Of a DNA stretch of 64,000 bases, positions 1-12,423 are shown piece after piece. Both the position numbers and the translations under genes were made by a program. Positions within the stretch are counted from its first letter, which is position 1, and the number at the start of each line of letters is the position of its first letter. The stretch is taken from NCBI GenBank assembly GCA_902702965.1, contig CACRXP010000179.1:847316-911315 (forward strand), written 5' to 3'. Below the pieces are notes generated by a model, which did not search any database, was not told where the DNA came from, and saw only the letters and a list, made by a program, of their open reading frames with translations. The stretch is from Spirometra erinaceieuropaei. Lineage: Eukaryota; Platyhelminthes; Cestoda; Diphyllobothriidea; Diphyllobothriidae.

Positions 1-272
1 CTGAAATATAATTGAATTATTAAGGGCATCGAAAATCAAAGAAAAAAAGTGCATGCTACTAGAATCGTCATTTTTTACGGAGTATGGTTTTAGATGCAGC
101 CAAATGAAGTTTGTTCGAAAGCCGGCCTCCTGGAGTAACTAAATTATTATAGAACTATGCTGCATGATGATTGATTTTACAATCCTACCTAATTAATCTT
201 TTCGAAACGGAAACGTATTTCGGATTTTATGCTGACATTTCATGAGTTAGCCCACTGAGTTAACCTACTGTA
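1..272 (-). repeat. TA-flanked foldback element, one arm, cut by window edge
   Basis: This is the terminal arm of the foldback family. It carries the family landmarks in order (ATCGAAAATC, a GCATGC region, CTGGAGTAACT, TTTTCGAAACG) and ends with TTTCATGAGTTAGCCCAC, then CTACTG and TA. A short insertion separates the last two landmarks. The rest of the element is left of the window. Confidence 0.75.
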
Positions 273-3200
273 CTTCTGTCTATCGTGGCCTCTGGCGCCG
301 GAAGCCAGCAACCATTGCGCGTAAAGGAGCCATGGCACCGGACTTGGATTACCAGTCTGCCCAGTGTCTGGCAGGTACAATTTCGCACGACTTTTTGAGT
401 GACAGACTTGCCAATTGTTTTTGCCCTAACGGCAGAAGAGGAGATGCTAAGTAAATCAGGCAGAAGGCGTCTACACTGTGCTGGATGGCCTTTTCGTCTT
501 CGCCACTTTGAGGTCAGGACTGTGTAAAAATATGAATGAGGCTCAGAGTGAGCTAGTAGTGAACCGAAAATATTTGGCCCGAATTCCGCTAACAAGGCCC
601 AGCTGAGCGATCAACTGTATGGGCTAGAGATCACACGCCTCTTCATCGTACTTACCTGCATAGTCCCAAATAACGGACCAAACTGGAGAAGTGTTGGTCA
701 GAAAAAGGTCAAATTTGGGTACAGCGCATGTTAACTAGGCCGCACAGAATTCGCGCACCCCATTACAGATATCGATCATGGGTCCACAGTGGGACGCCTA
801 GGCGGAAGCCCACGTCACGCCAGTCATTGCGCCCGATTCGAATTCCACATGGCTGACAGACCCGGACAGTAAACCACTGGACGTTGGAAAACAGGGGTAA
901 GACCACAATAGGTCAGCAGCGCTTGGATCTGTCACGACACATTAAAAACGTTTCCTCGGAAGGCTACCAACTGACCAATAAAGGTAGTCCTCACGGGACA
1001 GAGAATCGAATTTAGTTATCCCTTCTGAATGCGTTTTCTACGGCATCTCTACTCAGGCGGCGTGGAGCCGCCTAGCGTTTCCAAAGAGTTCTGACTCACT
1101 GAGCGCGGATCAGAACGCGTGTGGCACGCGTAGACGGGCTTTATAACTTTGTCAGCCAGTACGTCTGTGCCCGCTCCCGGTCGCCCTGACCCTGTTTTGT
1201 CCCCGGCCCCAGATAAAAGCGGGAGAAGTGCGTGCAGTAAATACGGCACAAGTCTGCTATCGCTATCAACTGACTCACGCTCAGGTCACATTCCTGGGCC
1301 CATCTCGTCGTGAAAACACACGATGCACTTAGTCGTTTGCAATATTCAAACTCTCATACACAGATATTTGACTGTCTCCCACAATCATGTGAGAAGTTGT
1401 CAACTATGATAATACAATTAACTCTCCTGCTTTTTAAGCAAACGCATTTTTTCATATATGCAGGCATTATGCACGCAAGGAATTCATTGCAAAAGTCCTG
1501 CAGACTTATCTTTCTATTATCTGTTACATTCCTAGTTAATAAGGGCAAGTGACTGAACTACCTCAGACGGGAAATTACTGGCTCAGTCCAAAAAAATCGA
1601 AAATCTCGTTCCGCCTGGCAGGAAACGTTTGCTGGTCCTGCAAAGCCCGCAAATAGCACCGTCAGCTCGTCTTTCGACTCAAAAAATGAAATAATTACAA
1701 TAGCCATTGTCTGGCGTCCAAGAAATCCACATAGTAACGTCCTAGTCATTACGGTCTCTGTATACATTGCCATAGGAAGACTCGCACACAGAGAAATGGA
1801 CTTGCCCATTCTGTGAGCCAAATAAAAGTAAAACCCCATATGCCTGTCTGTGAAGCTTTGGAGATGCAATATCCGATGATATTTCTGAGGATGACTGCTT
1901 GCAGCTTATCTCATGACCATTTTTGGCTCTTTTAATTCTCTGCTTCCTTAACAGCCTTCTAACGATTGAAGGTGAAATAATGCAAACGTCTGACGTTCAA
2001 ACGAGACGACTGTTCATGCGTCACGAATGAGGACTTTGCTTTATAACCATCAGAGGGTAATTTGATTGCTTAAGCCGGTCAGGAAGGAAGAAGTATGGGT
2101 CAGTTCGCAACATGGGAGTTGTGTACCCGAAGAAAGTACGGGATTTTTAAAGTCACAGTCAGTTAGCAACAAACATTTGGCCAAGTCATAAATTTCCCAC
2201 TTCTGAACATATACCTAGTTTACTGACCATCAAACTATCAGATTATGCAAATAACTATTGTTTAAACTACGCAGGGGTCAATTCCATGAACATGTAAGGG
2301 CTTCTCTGGATCAAATAACACTTTGTTTAAGGGATTTAGCTAGTTGGCTTCATTGCGACAGTCCAGCACCAGACTTCAAGGACAAAATAGGGCGTTACCT
2401 GCGTGAACTTCCATGCCAACTAAATACAAATTTATCGACATCCTCTGTTAGCAAGTACATTGGGTGACATATGACTGTAGTCAGTCGTTCATGCGTTTTG
2501 GCGTACATTAGGAAACAATCTTGATTTGGCTTGGAAGTGGGTGCGCCCTGAGACCATGAGTTGTGCTAAGCGATTTCCGGCAAGTAGTCTGATCTCTGGA
2601 GCGTTTGACAGTAGCCGGCCATTGGATGCTGACGATAAGTAGAGACCGACAGTGAGGGCGGTGTTCCGTATGTCTTTTTCATTGCCATTAGATTGTGCCC
2701 CATGTAAACTGGCGCGCAGCTTGGAAAACAGATTTCAAGTCATGCCATGATGAGCAAGCACTTTAGCAGAGAGATTGACGTCCAGAACGCATAGGATGAT
2801 GAGACGGTTTGAGCGACTCCATAAAACTAATTGTAACGGCTACAGACAGTGCGTTCCCACAATAAAACGAGTTAACTAATGCGCCTGTAGATAGAAGCTC
2901 CTGTATACAGTCCGCAATTGACAGGATTCGCGCAATATGGTTAACACTAAGAAAAGTAACACTTATTCAAACCGCTCTTGCAGAAGACCTTGTAAATACC
3001 TAGGGATAGGCGTGATTATCCTTCACATCTTTTACATCGTTCGGTGCAAGCTGGATCGAATAATCCTGCTTAACAGAATAAGGACAGCTGCGCACATCCG
3101 GATATATGATAGATATTTTAGCAGCCTACGTATGCTACATTGGACGTTAAACTCAACTGCTTCGGATAGTCTCCCTTAGTTAAAATCCTGGCCGCAAAAG

Positions 3201-3295
3201 ACGTTCGTTAATTGCGTTAGTGTTCCAGTTGTCAAAAGTGACTCATATGCCTTATTAAGTATGGAAAATTACAGAGAATAAGCCGAATAAGTAAG
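273..3295. other. intergenic or downstream intron sequence, no gene seen
   Basis: I find no exon or transposon protein here. Around 1100-1315 there is a diverged copy of the GC-rich repeat described at 10540. On the minus strand at 1925-1755 a frame is open for about 60 codons without any family resemblance, and I do not call it. Confidence 0.5.
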
Positions 3296-3470
3296 TCAGG
3301 AGTGGTCGTTTCAGTCCCCTCTGTCTCTGTCGGTAATGTTAATCTGCCGCTGTGCGGCTGCTGACTGGGCTCCAGATTGAACCCCAAGGTTCAACAGGAC
3401 TAGCGTGTCTCGTAACGACGTCGGCAAGCGGCCCTCTACCACAATGGCCTTTGACAGACCACAACTAACA
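3296..3470 (+). repeat. decayed family-A retrozyme fragment
   Basis: The order TTTCAGTCCCC, TCTGTCGGTAAT, then CCGCTGTGCGGCTGCTG followed by TGGGCTC matches the part of the ~307-nt unit directly after the hammerhead. The hammerhead core and tRNA-like part are absent or unrecognisable. It lies about 100 bp left of the last FERM exon. Confidence 0.6.
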
Positions 3471-3570
3471 TTCATTAGGTTACGTTTGTTGTTGTTGTTT
3501 GTGATAAACAAAAATCCATTTTCGGAATAACAATAGAAGCCGGTTCATTACTTTTAAAATATCAACCTAC

Positions 3571-3700
3571 CGGAGGGTTTTGTAGATGTCCCGAATTTTT
3601 GCCTCCACTCTGGGTGTCATATTCTCGAACATTTTCAGATCAGCCAGAGATCCGTTTTTGCCGAGATAATCCTCCAGTTGGTCAATGTCGCCGATTTCGG
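3571..3700 (-). CDS. FERM gene exon: F2 lobe, EIGD helix onward
   Basis: The exon is 130 bp: two bases, 42 codons, two bases. The acceptor is CTCTTATGCAG|CCGAAATC and the donor CTCCG|GTAGGT. It encodes EIGDIDQLEDYL, a 10-residue polar insert, then PRVEAKIRDIYKTLR. Other FERM proteins follow E-I-G-D with E-Y/L and then L-E-x-K-I-x-E-x-H-K-T-L, so this is the C-terminal half of F2. The next exon should start with one base and encode GQTP-type sequence. I looked to the left of this exon and did not find it. Confidence 0.9.
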
Positions 3701-5049
3701 CTGCATAAGAGATCAAGCTGACATAAATCACCGGATGACAAGCGGCGTTTCTGTTTCTAAAAAACGTATCTTGATGCTAGTTGATTTCTGCCTTTATTTG
3801 ATTCCTTAGAGAATGGTTTGCCGGTAGAAAGTAGCTTTACCGTTGCATTTAGAATTTTTGTATAAAGGCGTTAAGTAATATAACGTGCAACGTATTTCCT
3901 GAATTAAAACACTTTCTATCACACTTCATACCCTAGTGTAGTCCATCCGACGTCTTGGCCTTTTTTCCTAAGATTTATCGACTATCCTTCGAAAAATATG
4001 TCCACCTGCAGGATACATTTCTATTTTGATTGCGAAATATTGACGCGATTAGCCCATCCTGACGTAAACCTAGGCAATCAACTACAGTAGATGTGCTAAC
4101 TCATGAAATGTCAGCCAAAATTTCGAAATGCGTTCTCTCTTCGAAAAGATAAATTAGGTAGTGTTGTAAAACTAATCATGATGAAGCACAAATTTATAAT
4201 GATCCAGTTACCTCAGGTAGTCGGCTTTCGAAAGAACTTATTTTTGGCTGCATGCGAGATCCGTACTCTGCAAAAAATGACTACTTAACTAGTATGCAAT
4301 TTTCTCATTGATTTTCGATGCCCCTGAAAATTCAATTATATTTCATGGAAAACATGCATAAAAATATTCATTCTTTTAATTATTCGGTAGAAAATTACGT
4401 CTTCTTCCAAATTAATACTCAAAAGAAGAGAAACTTCATAAAAACAGAATTATACTCTTCTTTTGAGTATTAAATTGGAAGAAGACGTAATTTTCTACCG
4501 AATAAGTAAAAGAATGAATATTTTATGCATGTTTTCCATGAAATATAATGGAATTTTCAAGGGCACGAAAATCAGTGAGAAAAGTGCATACTACTTAAGT
4601 AGTCATTTTTTGCAGAGTATAGATCTTGCATGCAGCCGAAAATAAGTTCTTTTGAAAGCCGACACCCTTAGGTAACTGGATCATTATAGATTTATGCTGC
4701 ATCAACACTACTTAATTTATCTTTTCGAAACGAGAACGCATTTCGAAATTTTGGCTGACATTTCATGAGTTAGCACATCTACTGTAAATATAGAAAACCT
4801 GACTCAACAAGGAAAGATCAAGCTGCAATTCTTCAGTATATCCGTCGGTTTGGTCAAAATTCTTTCATATAAGGGCTGATTTCGAATCATTTTCAGGCAT
4901 GGACAGGCATAAATTCGAGGTAGGTGTGAAGAATTCCGGCCCAAAATATTCCAAAATTCATCGGATAATTTTTACTAGTTGGGGCTACCGAAGATCGGTT
5001 GAGGGTTAAAGATTGAGATATTTAAGGCAAACAAAAATGTTTTGCGCAC
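3701..5049. other. FERM gene intron holding a foldback element
   Basis: The intron runs from donor 5049 to acceptor 3701 on the minus strand. About half of it is the foldback element at 4083-4786. Confidence 0.8.
4083..4786. mobile_element. TA-flanked foldback element, near-perfect palindrome
   Basis: The left end is TA|CAGTAGATGTGCTAACTC and the right end is the inverted GAGTTAGCACATCTACTG|TA. The two ~340-bp arms are inverted copies meeting near 4435, where CTCAAAAGAAGAG faces CTCTTCTTTTGAG. Longer family members have a ~300-bp unique centre that this copy lacks. A TA duplication with CAGT-type ends fits a Tc1/mariner-like non-autonomous element; that class is inference because no transposase is present. 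Confidence 0.85.
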
Positions 5050-5147
5050 CCTGGAGGATGTGAGCGGCCAGGACATGCATATCATTAGTTCTTCCGATTA
5101 GACGTCCGCTGTGGAGGTCACGTCGCAGCTGAAGGTACAGGAAGTAC
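5050..5147 (-). CDS. FERM gene exon: F2 lobe helix A/B
   Basis: This 98-bp exon has acceptor CTGTTCTCTTAG|GTAC and donor CAGG|GTGCGC. It encodes YFLYLQLRRDLHSGRLIG, then RTNDMHVLAAHILQ. The pattern Y/L-x-x-L-Q-x-x-R-D-L-x-x-G-R-L followed by A-A-x-I-L-Q is the best conserved part of the F2 lobe in the family. The last base pairs with CC of the next exon to make Ala, giving ILQ-A-EIGD, exactly the family sequence. The intron to the previous exon is only 288 bp. Confidence 0.92.
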
Positions 5148-5435
5148 CTAAGAGAACAGGCAGATACAGCATTAATTTTCGGCTCGGCACAAGCTAGGCA
5201 GACGCTAATCCAGCAATTATCCAAATATTAAGGTAAAAGGGCTTCGGTTCACGGACTTTGAGGGGAATAGTAAACAGCATTTTCGTTGAAGATGCAGATG
5301 TGCATTGAAAATGCAATTGAAAAGTTACGCAATTACAACGCATGTCCGTCACTTGCATTTTAGGCGGCCGTGGTAGGAAGCTTCATTATAAGGCAGGGAT
5401 GGGGATTTAAAAAACAGCGCTGACAAAAGACCCAC

Positions 5436-5517
5436 CTGGACTTCTCTTGCTTCAACTCTTCCAACGGACGAGCTGGATAGTGTTTAACCCGAAAGTTTAA
5501 TGAGCGTGGAATCACGT
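5436..5517 (-). CDS. FERM gene exon: F1-F2 linker (FRVK-x-YP motif)
   Basis: The exon is 82 bp: two bases, 26 codons, two bases. The acceptor has a strong pyrimidine tract (ACTTTTTCCCCAG|ACGTG) and the donor is CCAG|GTGGGT. It encodes VIPRSLNFRVKHYPARP followed by LEELKQEKSR. The F-R-V-K-x-Y-P-x-x-P segment with a following acidic/basic helix is the F1-F2 boundary signature of FERM domains. The split Arg codon AG|G is completed by the next exon. Confidence 0.9.
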
Positions 5518-8500
5518 CTGGGGAAAAAGTAAAACGGTTAATTTTGAAGAAGAAAGTAGACTTCAAATAAATCAGTTAAAAAGTTTCGACAGCGTTTTAA
5601 ATGTGATTAAGCATTCTTCCGCCAGTCCGCTGACCCTTAGTATCAACTTTCCGCTTGTAGCGGACAGCCATCATGACCGGTCAGGCGTCCTTGTTCAAGA
5701 CCTCGCTGCCTCAAGGTCATTCACCCCTTTGCAGTGAGCCGTTCCAGACGCGCTTACTTGTAGTCACACGACCGGTAGCTCGGACATACCTGCGTCCGCA
5801 CATAGTCGCGGCTGCCCATACGGCCACTTGAACGCGCCACCCCCTGCAACCAGCAAACAAGCCACTGGGACACCACACCTCGGCAAATGCAACACACACC
5901 GATTGGAGGCCACTAGAGCTTGGCCCACGAGCCCACAAAAGCGACCGCCACCACTATCTCAGAGACTCTCAGGCATGACAGGGCGCAGTCAACACCAGCC
6001 TTGGCTTCGCCAGTGGCAACTGTCGCCTGAGAGGACAACTCCGGATTCTGTGGATAATAAACCCGTCATTCTGGTGCCTTCCGTCTTCTCCTTCCAATCT
6101 GGAATTTGACTTGATAATTGTAGCTCGCAGACTACACACATTCTCACGGCTGTGCCGCTACACATTCACATTAATCTTTGCAGAGATGTTAACAAGCTGG
6201 AGTTGTGTTTGCGAATTTAGCCGTAGCACAAGGCATGGCGATGCCCTTTGGCTTAAGAGCCACAAAGTAGAGTTTCTGCAGGTGGTTGCATAGTAACCAA
6301 TAAAAATGCGGAAGAGTTGCCAGCGGAGACGAAAAGGGAAAATGGAATAACTGTTTCTGGCCTAACGGCTGTCGTCTTTTGGCCGTACCAAATTCCAATG
6401 TTTGGACGATCCGACCTAGGATGGGTTTCACTGATGATGGCTGATAAACCAGAAGTGGTACCCCCAGGTTCCCGTGTCCTCGGCAGCAATCTTTTTGCGC
6501 ACCTTTTTAAGTCAGCAAACAATGTCGACCAGGATAAAGATTTAACTTAAGCCTGACACAAAGTGGCACGAAGGTGACTTATGCATGCCGCGATCGCAGT
6601 GCGCGCTACCAAGACCTGGGAGACTTATGCGCACTACAGTTTAGGGAAGAAAATAAAGAGTGTGGATATATTCTAAAGTAAACAACCAAGATGAAGGCGA
6701 ATAGTTTGTTGATACTTTTGACTTCTGCGTCTTGGAAACCTCTTTGTACAGAGGCCTTGCCTCTAAAGGATCATACAAAAACGCTGTTCTTTAGGCTAAT
6801 ACGAGTAGCAGACGAGCTTCCTAATCGGCCGTCCTTGATAGCTTCGATTTCCCACTCCTAACGCCATTGCATATGCATATAAATATATTTCTTCCGCACC
6901 ATTTGCCAGATCTCTGAAAAAATAATGATTCACAACTCACTTTTAAGTTGTTTATAGACGGTTTTCGACAAGTCGAGCCATTGCTATAATAGAAAAGAAG
7001 TTATACTCAATTGATTTAATGCATGAACAGAGAGCAGGAGGTGGAAACGAATTGTGCACACGACCAACCAGGGAAAGCTTGACCTAATGTCCTGTAATTT
7101 GACATTCTGTGTTTAAAATCCCAGGTGGCAAAAGACCGCTGCTATGAAATATGTATATCACATCCTGCATTGCTCATAGCCAATAAGAGAACAGTTAACT
7201 GTTCACTGCGAAACTTCGACCACTTCGACATAGTTCCCTACTCCCAAAAGTTGATGTTTACATTTTCAGAACGGTGTTGGGGGCCCTCTGAAAATTCGCA
7301 TGAAAGTATAACTGCTCCTCTGCGCATGGTTTGGTCCAGTTTTTTTCAAAAAATGACAGGTAATATGGTGAAATGTTTTCAAAAATTTGAGCATTAATTG
7401 CTTAACAGGTTTTCCGACATGAACATGGGCACCGCAGTGCACATTTTGTCCTTATTTGCGTGGTCGGACATTGACACCCAAGTCACGGGTTGCTCGGTCA
7501 GTCGATAACCCAGCAACGCTCTCACCACTGAGGTAACGGCTTCGCATCAAATTGCCTAGGATCAGAAGTCCATTATCACATGGAAATGGCGGATTAGTTC
7601 CTGGTCTCAGGAATGGTAAAAGCGTATTCCCTTTCAACAGTTTTGCCAATGAATTTAGATCAGACGTTTTCGAGTTTAGGACAAACGACTTTGCTTATTT
7701 CTTGATTTGAATGGTTACAATGAAAATAAGAAATGGAATTCTAAAGTAAAAGGACTGAGTAAGCGATATTGTAGGATAATAATTAAACCAGACAATCTGC
7801 TGGACTAAGCGAATGTCTAGTGTGTGAAACCGTGTTGGGAACAAAAGGTACGCCAAAACACACAAGGAGGAGATTGGTAAGATTAAGTTCCAGACAGGCA
7901 AAAACTTTCCTTTTTTCCAAATTCCGAACAGCCACAATTGAAATAATGTTAAGAAGGCCACTTTTGACGACCTGGAAGAACCGTTTTTTTACGGATGCTT
8001 AGAGTTATTGTCTGTTGTCTCAAATGAGTCTGCGTCAAAGACCAATAGACCGTTGCTAGGCAGAAAGGAAAAGCTTGACTTGTTTGCCGGCAATTGCGAA
8101 TTTGGGGACTTATACAACTAGACGCCTGACTCATAATGATTTGTTTACCCCTGAAAGAATTCCAAAACTCTGTGTCCCTTTAAGTGAATGTTCAATCCAT
8201 AACCGACAATAATGCATAGGGAGAGTTTGGCTATGTAAACTGTTATTAGTATATCATAAAAATCTTTCGGCTGTATGTGTTTTTGCAAGTAAAACCCGCG
8301 TTTAAAAACAACAGCTTCTCCATAACAAGGTGCTGGGTTGGATGGCTAAAATTCATACTTCACCTATTTAAATTTAATACGCAATGATTGTCACCCTGTG
8401 GCCAAGACGAAATCGTTGAACGTTTAAAATAGTCGAATTAAATTCAAATAAGTAAGAATTCCCAAAAAAATTAATTCTAAGTGGCATAATAGTTCAAAAA

Positions 8501-10409
8501 ACGTTAAAAATCGAAGAAATTTCAGGAAAGGTTAGGTGAGAGTGCACGACTCGAGTCCAGTAGTTCGAAATCATTTAATCCTGCATGCAATATCCGTAGG
8601 CGTAAACCATGGGGTCTGCACTGACCCATGTTCGACTGTCGGTTCTTCGTGCCAACTTAAAGAACGTTATTAGAATAATTGCGTTTTACATAATGTGCAT
8701 GCTTTCGGGGGCTCCGATAACGCCCATGGAAAGACTTCTGTGATTTGAAGGACGAAAAGGGTTAACTACTGTCCCAATAGACATTTTGTAGTAACTTGTG
8801 CGTTTTTATGATCTTTTCAAAATCATATTTGTAAATATCGTCAGTCCTGGTTTTATAATAAACATGTAGCATATTTAAATAATGAGCACGAAGGGTGCTA
8901 TTCCTTCAAATACCGGTATGTATTTTAATCGCGTATCGCGCTGGACGCGCACAAAGCCACTGCCAAATGAAGGCAAAACAAGGGTCCTCGTCTCGATTTC
9001 GTCTGCGTTATCGTCAGTACCATTTCCCGTGACGAAAACTCGTGGTCTCAACAATGCCATATCGCGATTTTTTCACGTAAAAGCGCTTATTTGTAAAGGT
9101 CGCAGGTGAGGTCAGAACAGTGGCTAAATTCGCCTTTGTTTGATCCGCGTTTCTTTTACCGGCCGCAATACGTGATAATCGATTCGGCTCACCGCCCCAA
9201 CGTCATCAGGACTGGGAATTTGTCGCGTCTTCACAAAAAGAGGGGGCAACCTGCGCCGTCGTCAACTACCGTGCAGGCATCCGCGTCCGGGGCTGTTGGC
9301 CAGCTCGATGAATGCGGTTGTCATCTCAGCATTCCATTGGAACCTATAGTCGAGGGCTGATTCCTGTTTATTAAAACTGGTCTTCGTGGTTCCATCGCTT
9401 GTAAGCGGGGTGGTGAGTCAGGTTTGCGGGCGGCTTTTATTCCAGATGACGCTAGACACCTAACCGCGCTGGTGTAGGCATCTTTCACAAGTTGAATGCT
9501 TCATCACGACCTGGTCTAGATGACTTCATCGCGTACACTCCTTTTAGGCATTTATCTGCTCGCGACGAATGCCTCTGGGTGCCCATAAGTTCCAAAGATG
9601 TTCTGGAGATGTCCGTTATTGTTCACATGGGCCGTTGGTACGTTTTAGGGCGTATTCGCTTTGTCAGTAGAGCGCGAATATACAAATCCCCCTTTTCGCG
9701 GCGAGTGGACAAGACCTCCTCCCTCCTCCCGAAAAAGGCACGTTATTGCTTCGACCCGAAATAGGGGTGACATAGGCTTCTTGGAAGCGTTTAACTAGCT
9801 GGATTGTTGGCTTCCCGCAAACGCATATCATGCTTTTGAGAGGTACGCGTTAGGGGCGTGGGGGGAGTGGGGGCTTTGTCGTACACTTCGCAAAGTAACT
9901 TCCTCACTTGGCTAGACTTGAACTCGCGCTTGTATGGAAGGGGAATAAGAGAGAGACCGGTCTAAGACGAAATGAGCGCTTAGTTAGTTTTTACTGTAAT
10001 AACTCGATCCGCTAACAGTCGTCAACTGAAAGCCTGCAATCTTGCGAAATAACTGGGTTCTTCGGCAGAATGAGGATCACTTGCATTAGCTATTTTTTAG
10101 ACAGTATTTGCGACCTCTCTCTCAATTGAGAGATCCGGAAATCCAGTTTTCAAATCGATTTCGACTACGTTTAAGAGTCAGCAGGCGTACATACCTATGT
10201 CCTAAAACTTGTCAGCTACTTAGACCGCACTCATCCATAGTCACCTTGACTTTGTCCTGCTATTGGACAGACTGTATCTGTGTCCCTAAACTGGGTCACG
10301 CGGTAGATACGCTGGACCAATACGGGGGTTAGATCGGATTTTCGGCAGGCGTTATCGGGAATTCGCACCCGTAAGAAAGGCAAGATATGGGGTGGGGTGG
10401 CAGGCTCAC
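5518..10409. other. FERM gene intron, mostly unidentified sequence
   Basis: Apart from the decayed repeat at 6320-6465 I recognise nothing here. Several short open frames (for example 7125-7397 plus, 8882-9360 plus, 9492-9764 plus) resemble no protein family that I know. Confidence 0.5.
6320..6465. repeat. decayed inverted pair of family-A hammerhead units
   Basis: The minus strand at 6340-6385 and the plus strand at 6428-6458 each retain pieces of the 45-nt motif: GGCTAATA-like stem II, CCAGAA and CTGATGATGG. Stem I and the GAAA are mutated. I expect no ribozyme activity. Confidence 0.5.
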
Positions 10410-10461
10410 ACCGCGCAAATTTCGGTGCCTCTAACCACACATCTGTGTTGTTTTTCGAAAT
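10410..10461 (-). CDS. FERM gene exon: end of F1 lobe (52-bp small exon)
   Basis: This is a 52-bp exon with acceptor CTGATATAG|ATTTCG and donor CGGT|GTGAGC, entering in phase 0 and leaving with one base. It encodes ISKNNTDVWLEAPKFAR. The VWLE-x-x-K core is the conserved Trp-Leu-Asp/Glu-x-x-K element that ends the F1 lobe in FERM proteins. Its phases bridge the exons at 20601 and 5436 without a stop; the split codon at the right junction becomes Tyr. The acceptor pyrimidine tract is weak, so the left boundary is less certain than the motif itself. Confidence 0.7.
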
Positions 10462-10539
10462 CTATATCAGTGGGCGTTGTGAACCAGGGGGTGTGCTTCT
10501 ACGCCTAGGTGCGGGTTTACCCCGTGGTCATCACCAGTG

Positions 10540-10740
10540 TCCTCTCCCGCCACCGGTCTTCTTGACTTTGTCTTGACACCAATTTCAGGTGGGCGGAGGA
10601 GGGGAGGGTGCGGTAGATACTGCGCAAGTCTGTCATCATTATAAACTAATTCATGCGCAAGTCACCATCTCTGCTCTCACCCTACTGTGGAGCATGAGGT
10701 GGATATCGTTGGCAGCGACGGCCGGACGGTCATGTGTATG
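10540..10740 (+). repeat. GC-rich interspersed repeat (plus copy)
   Basis: The landmarks are CTTCTTGACTTTGTCTTGACACC, a CAGGTGGG/GGAGGAG stretch, GTGCGGTAGATACTGCGCAAG, TATAAACTAATTCATGCGC, CTGTGGAGCA and CGGACGGTC. The same order recurs at 22460, 23510 (minus), 24460 (minus), 26300 (minus, partial), 44680 and 62995. No coding potential or known family was recognised. It could be a SINE-like element. Confidence 0.65.
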
Positions 10741-12423
10741 AAGGGGCAAAGTTGATATAGTATAAGTCCCACTCAATACAAAACACTTCGAATCCAAATC
10801 ATCAGCGCCCTCTCGGAACAGTGAGTAAAGGATGACCGGCCAGTTGTTATCAACCTTTCGCATTCACAACTTGTTTTCCGGCATCCCCTTTATTGTTTTC
10901 ATCAGTTTTCCCTAAGAATAATAACAAGCCCAAATATCTAGAAGGGAAAGCCAGTCTTTCATCTCCTTTCCAACGTTTAAACTTGGTAATCTCTGACAAC
11001 TAAATCAGGCTGTCGTTGCTGAACTCACGCATGTTTTGGTCAATAAAGGCCAAGGCGAGAGCACAAGAAATTAAATTTGCTCACTTTGAGTACTCCTTTA
11101 TGCAAATATTCATCACTTTCCAAAGATGATTGACCATATGTTTCCGTCCAAAATGTCAGAACACATATGCACTTCTGACTGTAACCGTCCTCTCGCACTG
11201 CCAACCATCTTATCTCTACTATCATTGAAAAATTTTATGTACGGTTTAAAAATTCCACGCAAGTTGACACCTGACCATTAGTCTTGCCCTGCCTTTCATC
11301 CTCCATTTTCTATCGAAACTCCTGACTCCTGCATTTCAACCCAAATTCCGTCGTCAAAATTTTGATTATTTTTGACAGTTTTTTCCACTTCTTCCGTAAT
11401 CTGACATGATGCTGCTTAAAAGCCATTTCTCAGAATATGTCTCCACTGAATCAGCTTTATTTATGCTCCGAGACTGGATTTCAGATGACTCGTACTTCTG
11501 ATGCGTTCTGATATCAATCAATTTTCGATTATTATTTGACCGGGAGCGACTAAATACCAATATAATGGGTAACTAATCAAGCTTATATCCGATGTTTATA
11601 AGCCAGTACAACATACTACCAAAAAAATTAAGTTACTTGCCGTCGTCGGCTATTCATACTTACTATCCTGTCTGGAAAACTCGAAGGCACCAATCGGCGC
11701 TCTTTAATATGGAGGCATTTTCATGCATTTTAGCAAAACTTCAACGATTGCAAACTACTCAGTGTAGGAGACAGATTTTAGCAAACTGGTTACAAATCGG
11801 AGCCTGCGTAGCGTATGTAATGATTTGCGGTAAACGGACCTCCTTCAGCTTGCTGTCGTGTAAACAAAAAAACAAGCTTATCTGGTCAGAGCAAGCAGTT
11901 AAAACCGCGAGACTGATTTCCATATGCAAGTGGTGAGTTACACAGAACACACCTAATTTACCAACCTCTTGTACAACTTCGTAGCAGATTTCTCCTCTCT
12001 TATTTAATTTTTGGGAGTCTTGTTACCAATTAAATGTTCTGCCTCATAAGACATTAGCCTGTTGAGTGTCTAGTGTACTACAAGAATATCAAACAAATAG
12101 GGCGGATTTTCTTGAAAACGTCGTATAAACGTTGATATTTTGCATCTTCCACAAAAGCAAGCCCTACACGACCCAGTATATTTCTTAGGGAAATTCCCTA
12201 GCGGTTTGAGCCTGCGTTCTACCAATGGGAACGACTTTCACATTTTTACAAGACGGGGACAATGAAATCCTGAAATTCGACTGGATTGTTGTCCATTCAA
12301 TATTCGCTTACCTTTCTGACGCGCACACAACTGCTGTAGGTCATATGGAGAAACAGCGTATACAAGAACCTTTTTTACGGGCACATTTTTTCCCGAATGA
12401 AGGCGAAATTTCGGGTTCCAGGT

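Noticed and set aside
1558..1925. Minus-strand open frames considered as the next FERM exon
   Set aside because: No GQTP or YGVD-type motif is in a consistent phase with the 3571 donor, and there is no clear acceptor.
7949..8134. Minus-strand frame with YWSL and a good acceptor at about 8072, considered as the missing FERM F1 exon
   Set aside because: Its phases did not fit the exon at 20601 and its donor (GTCGTC) is poor. The exon at 10410-10461 fits both phases and the VWLE motif.
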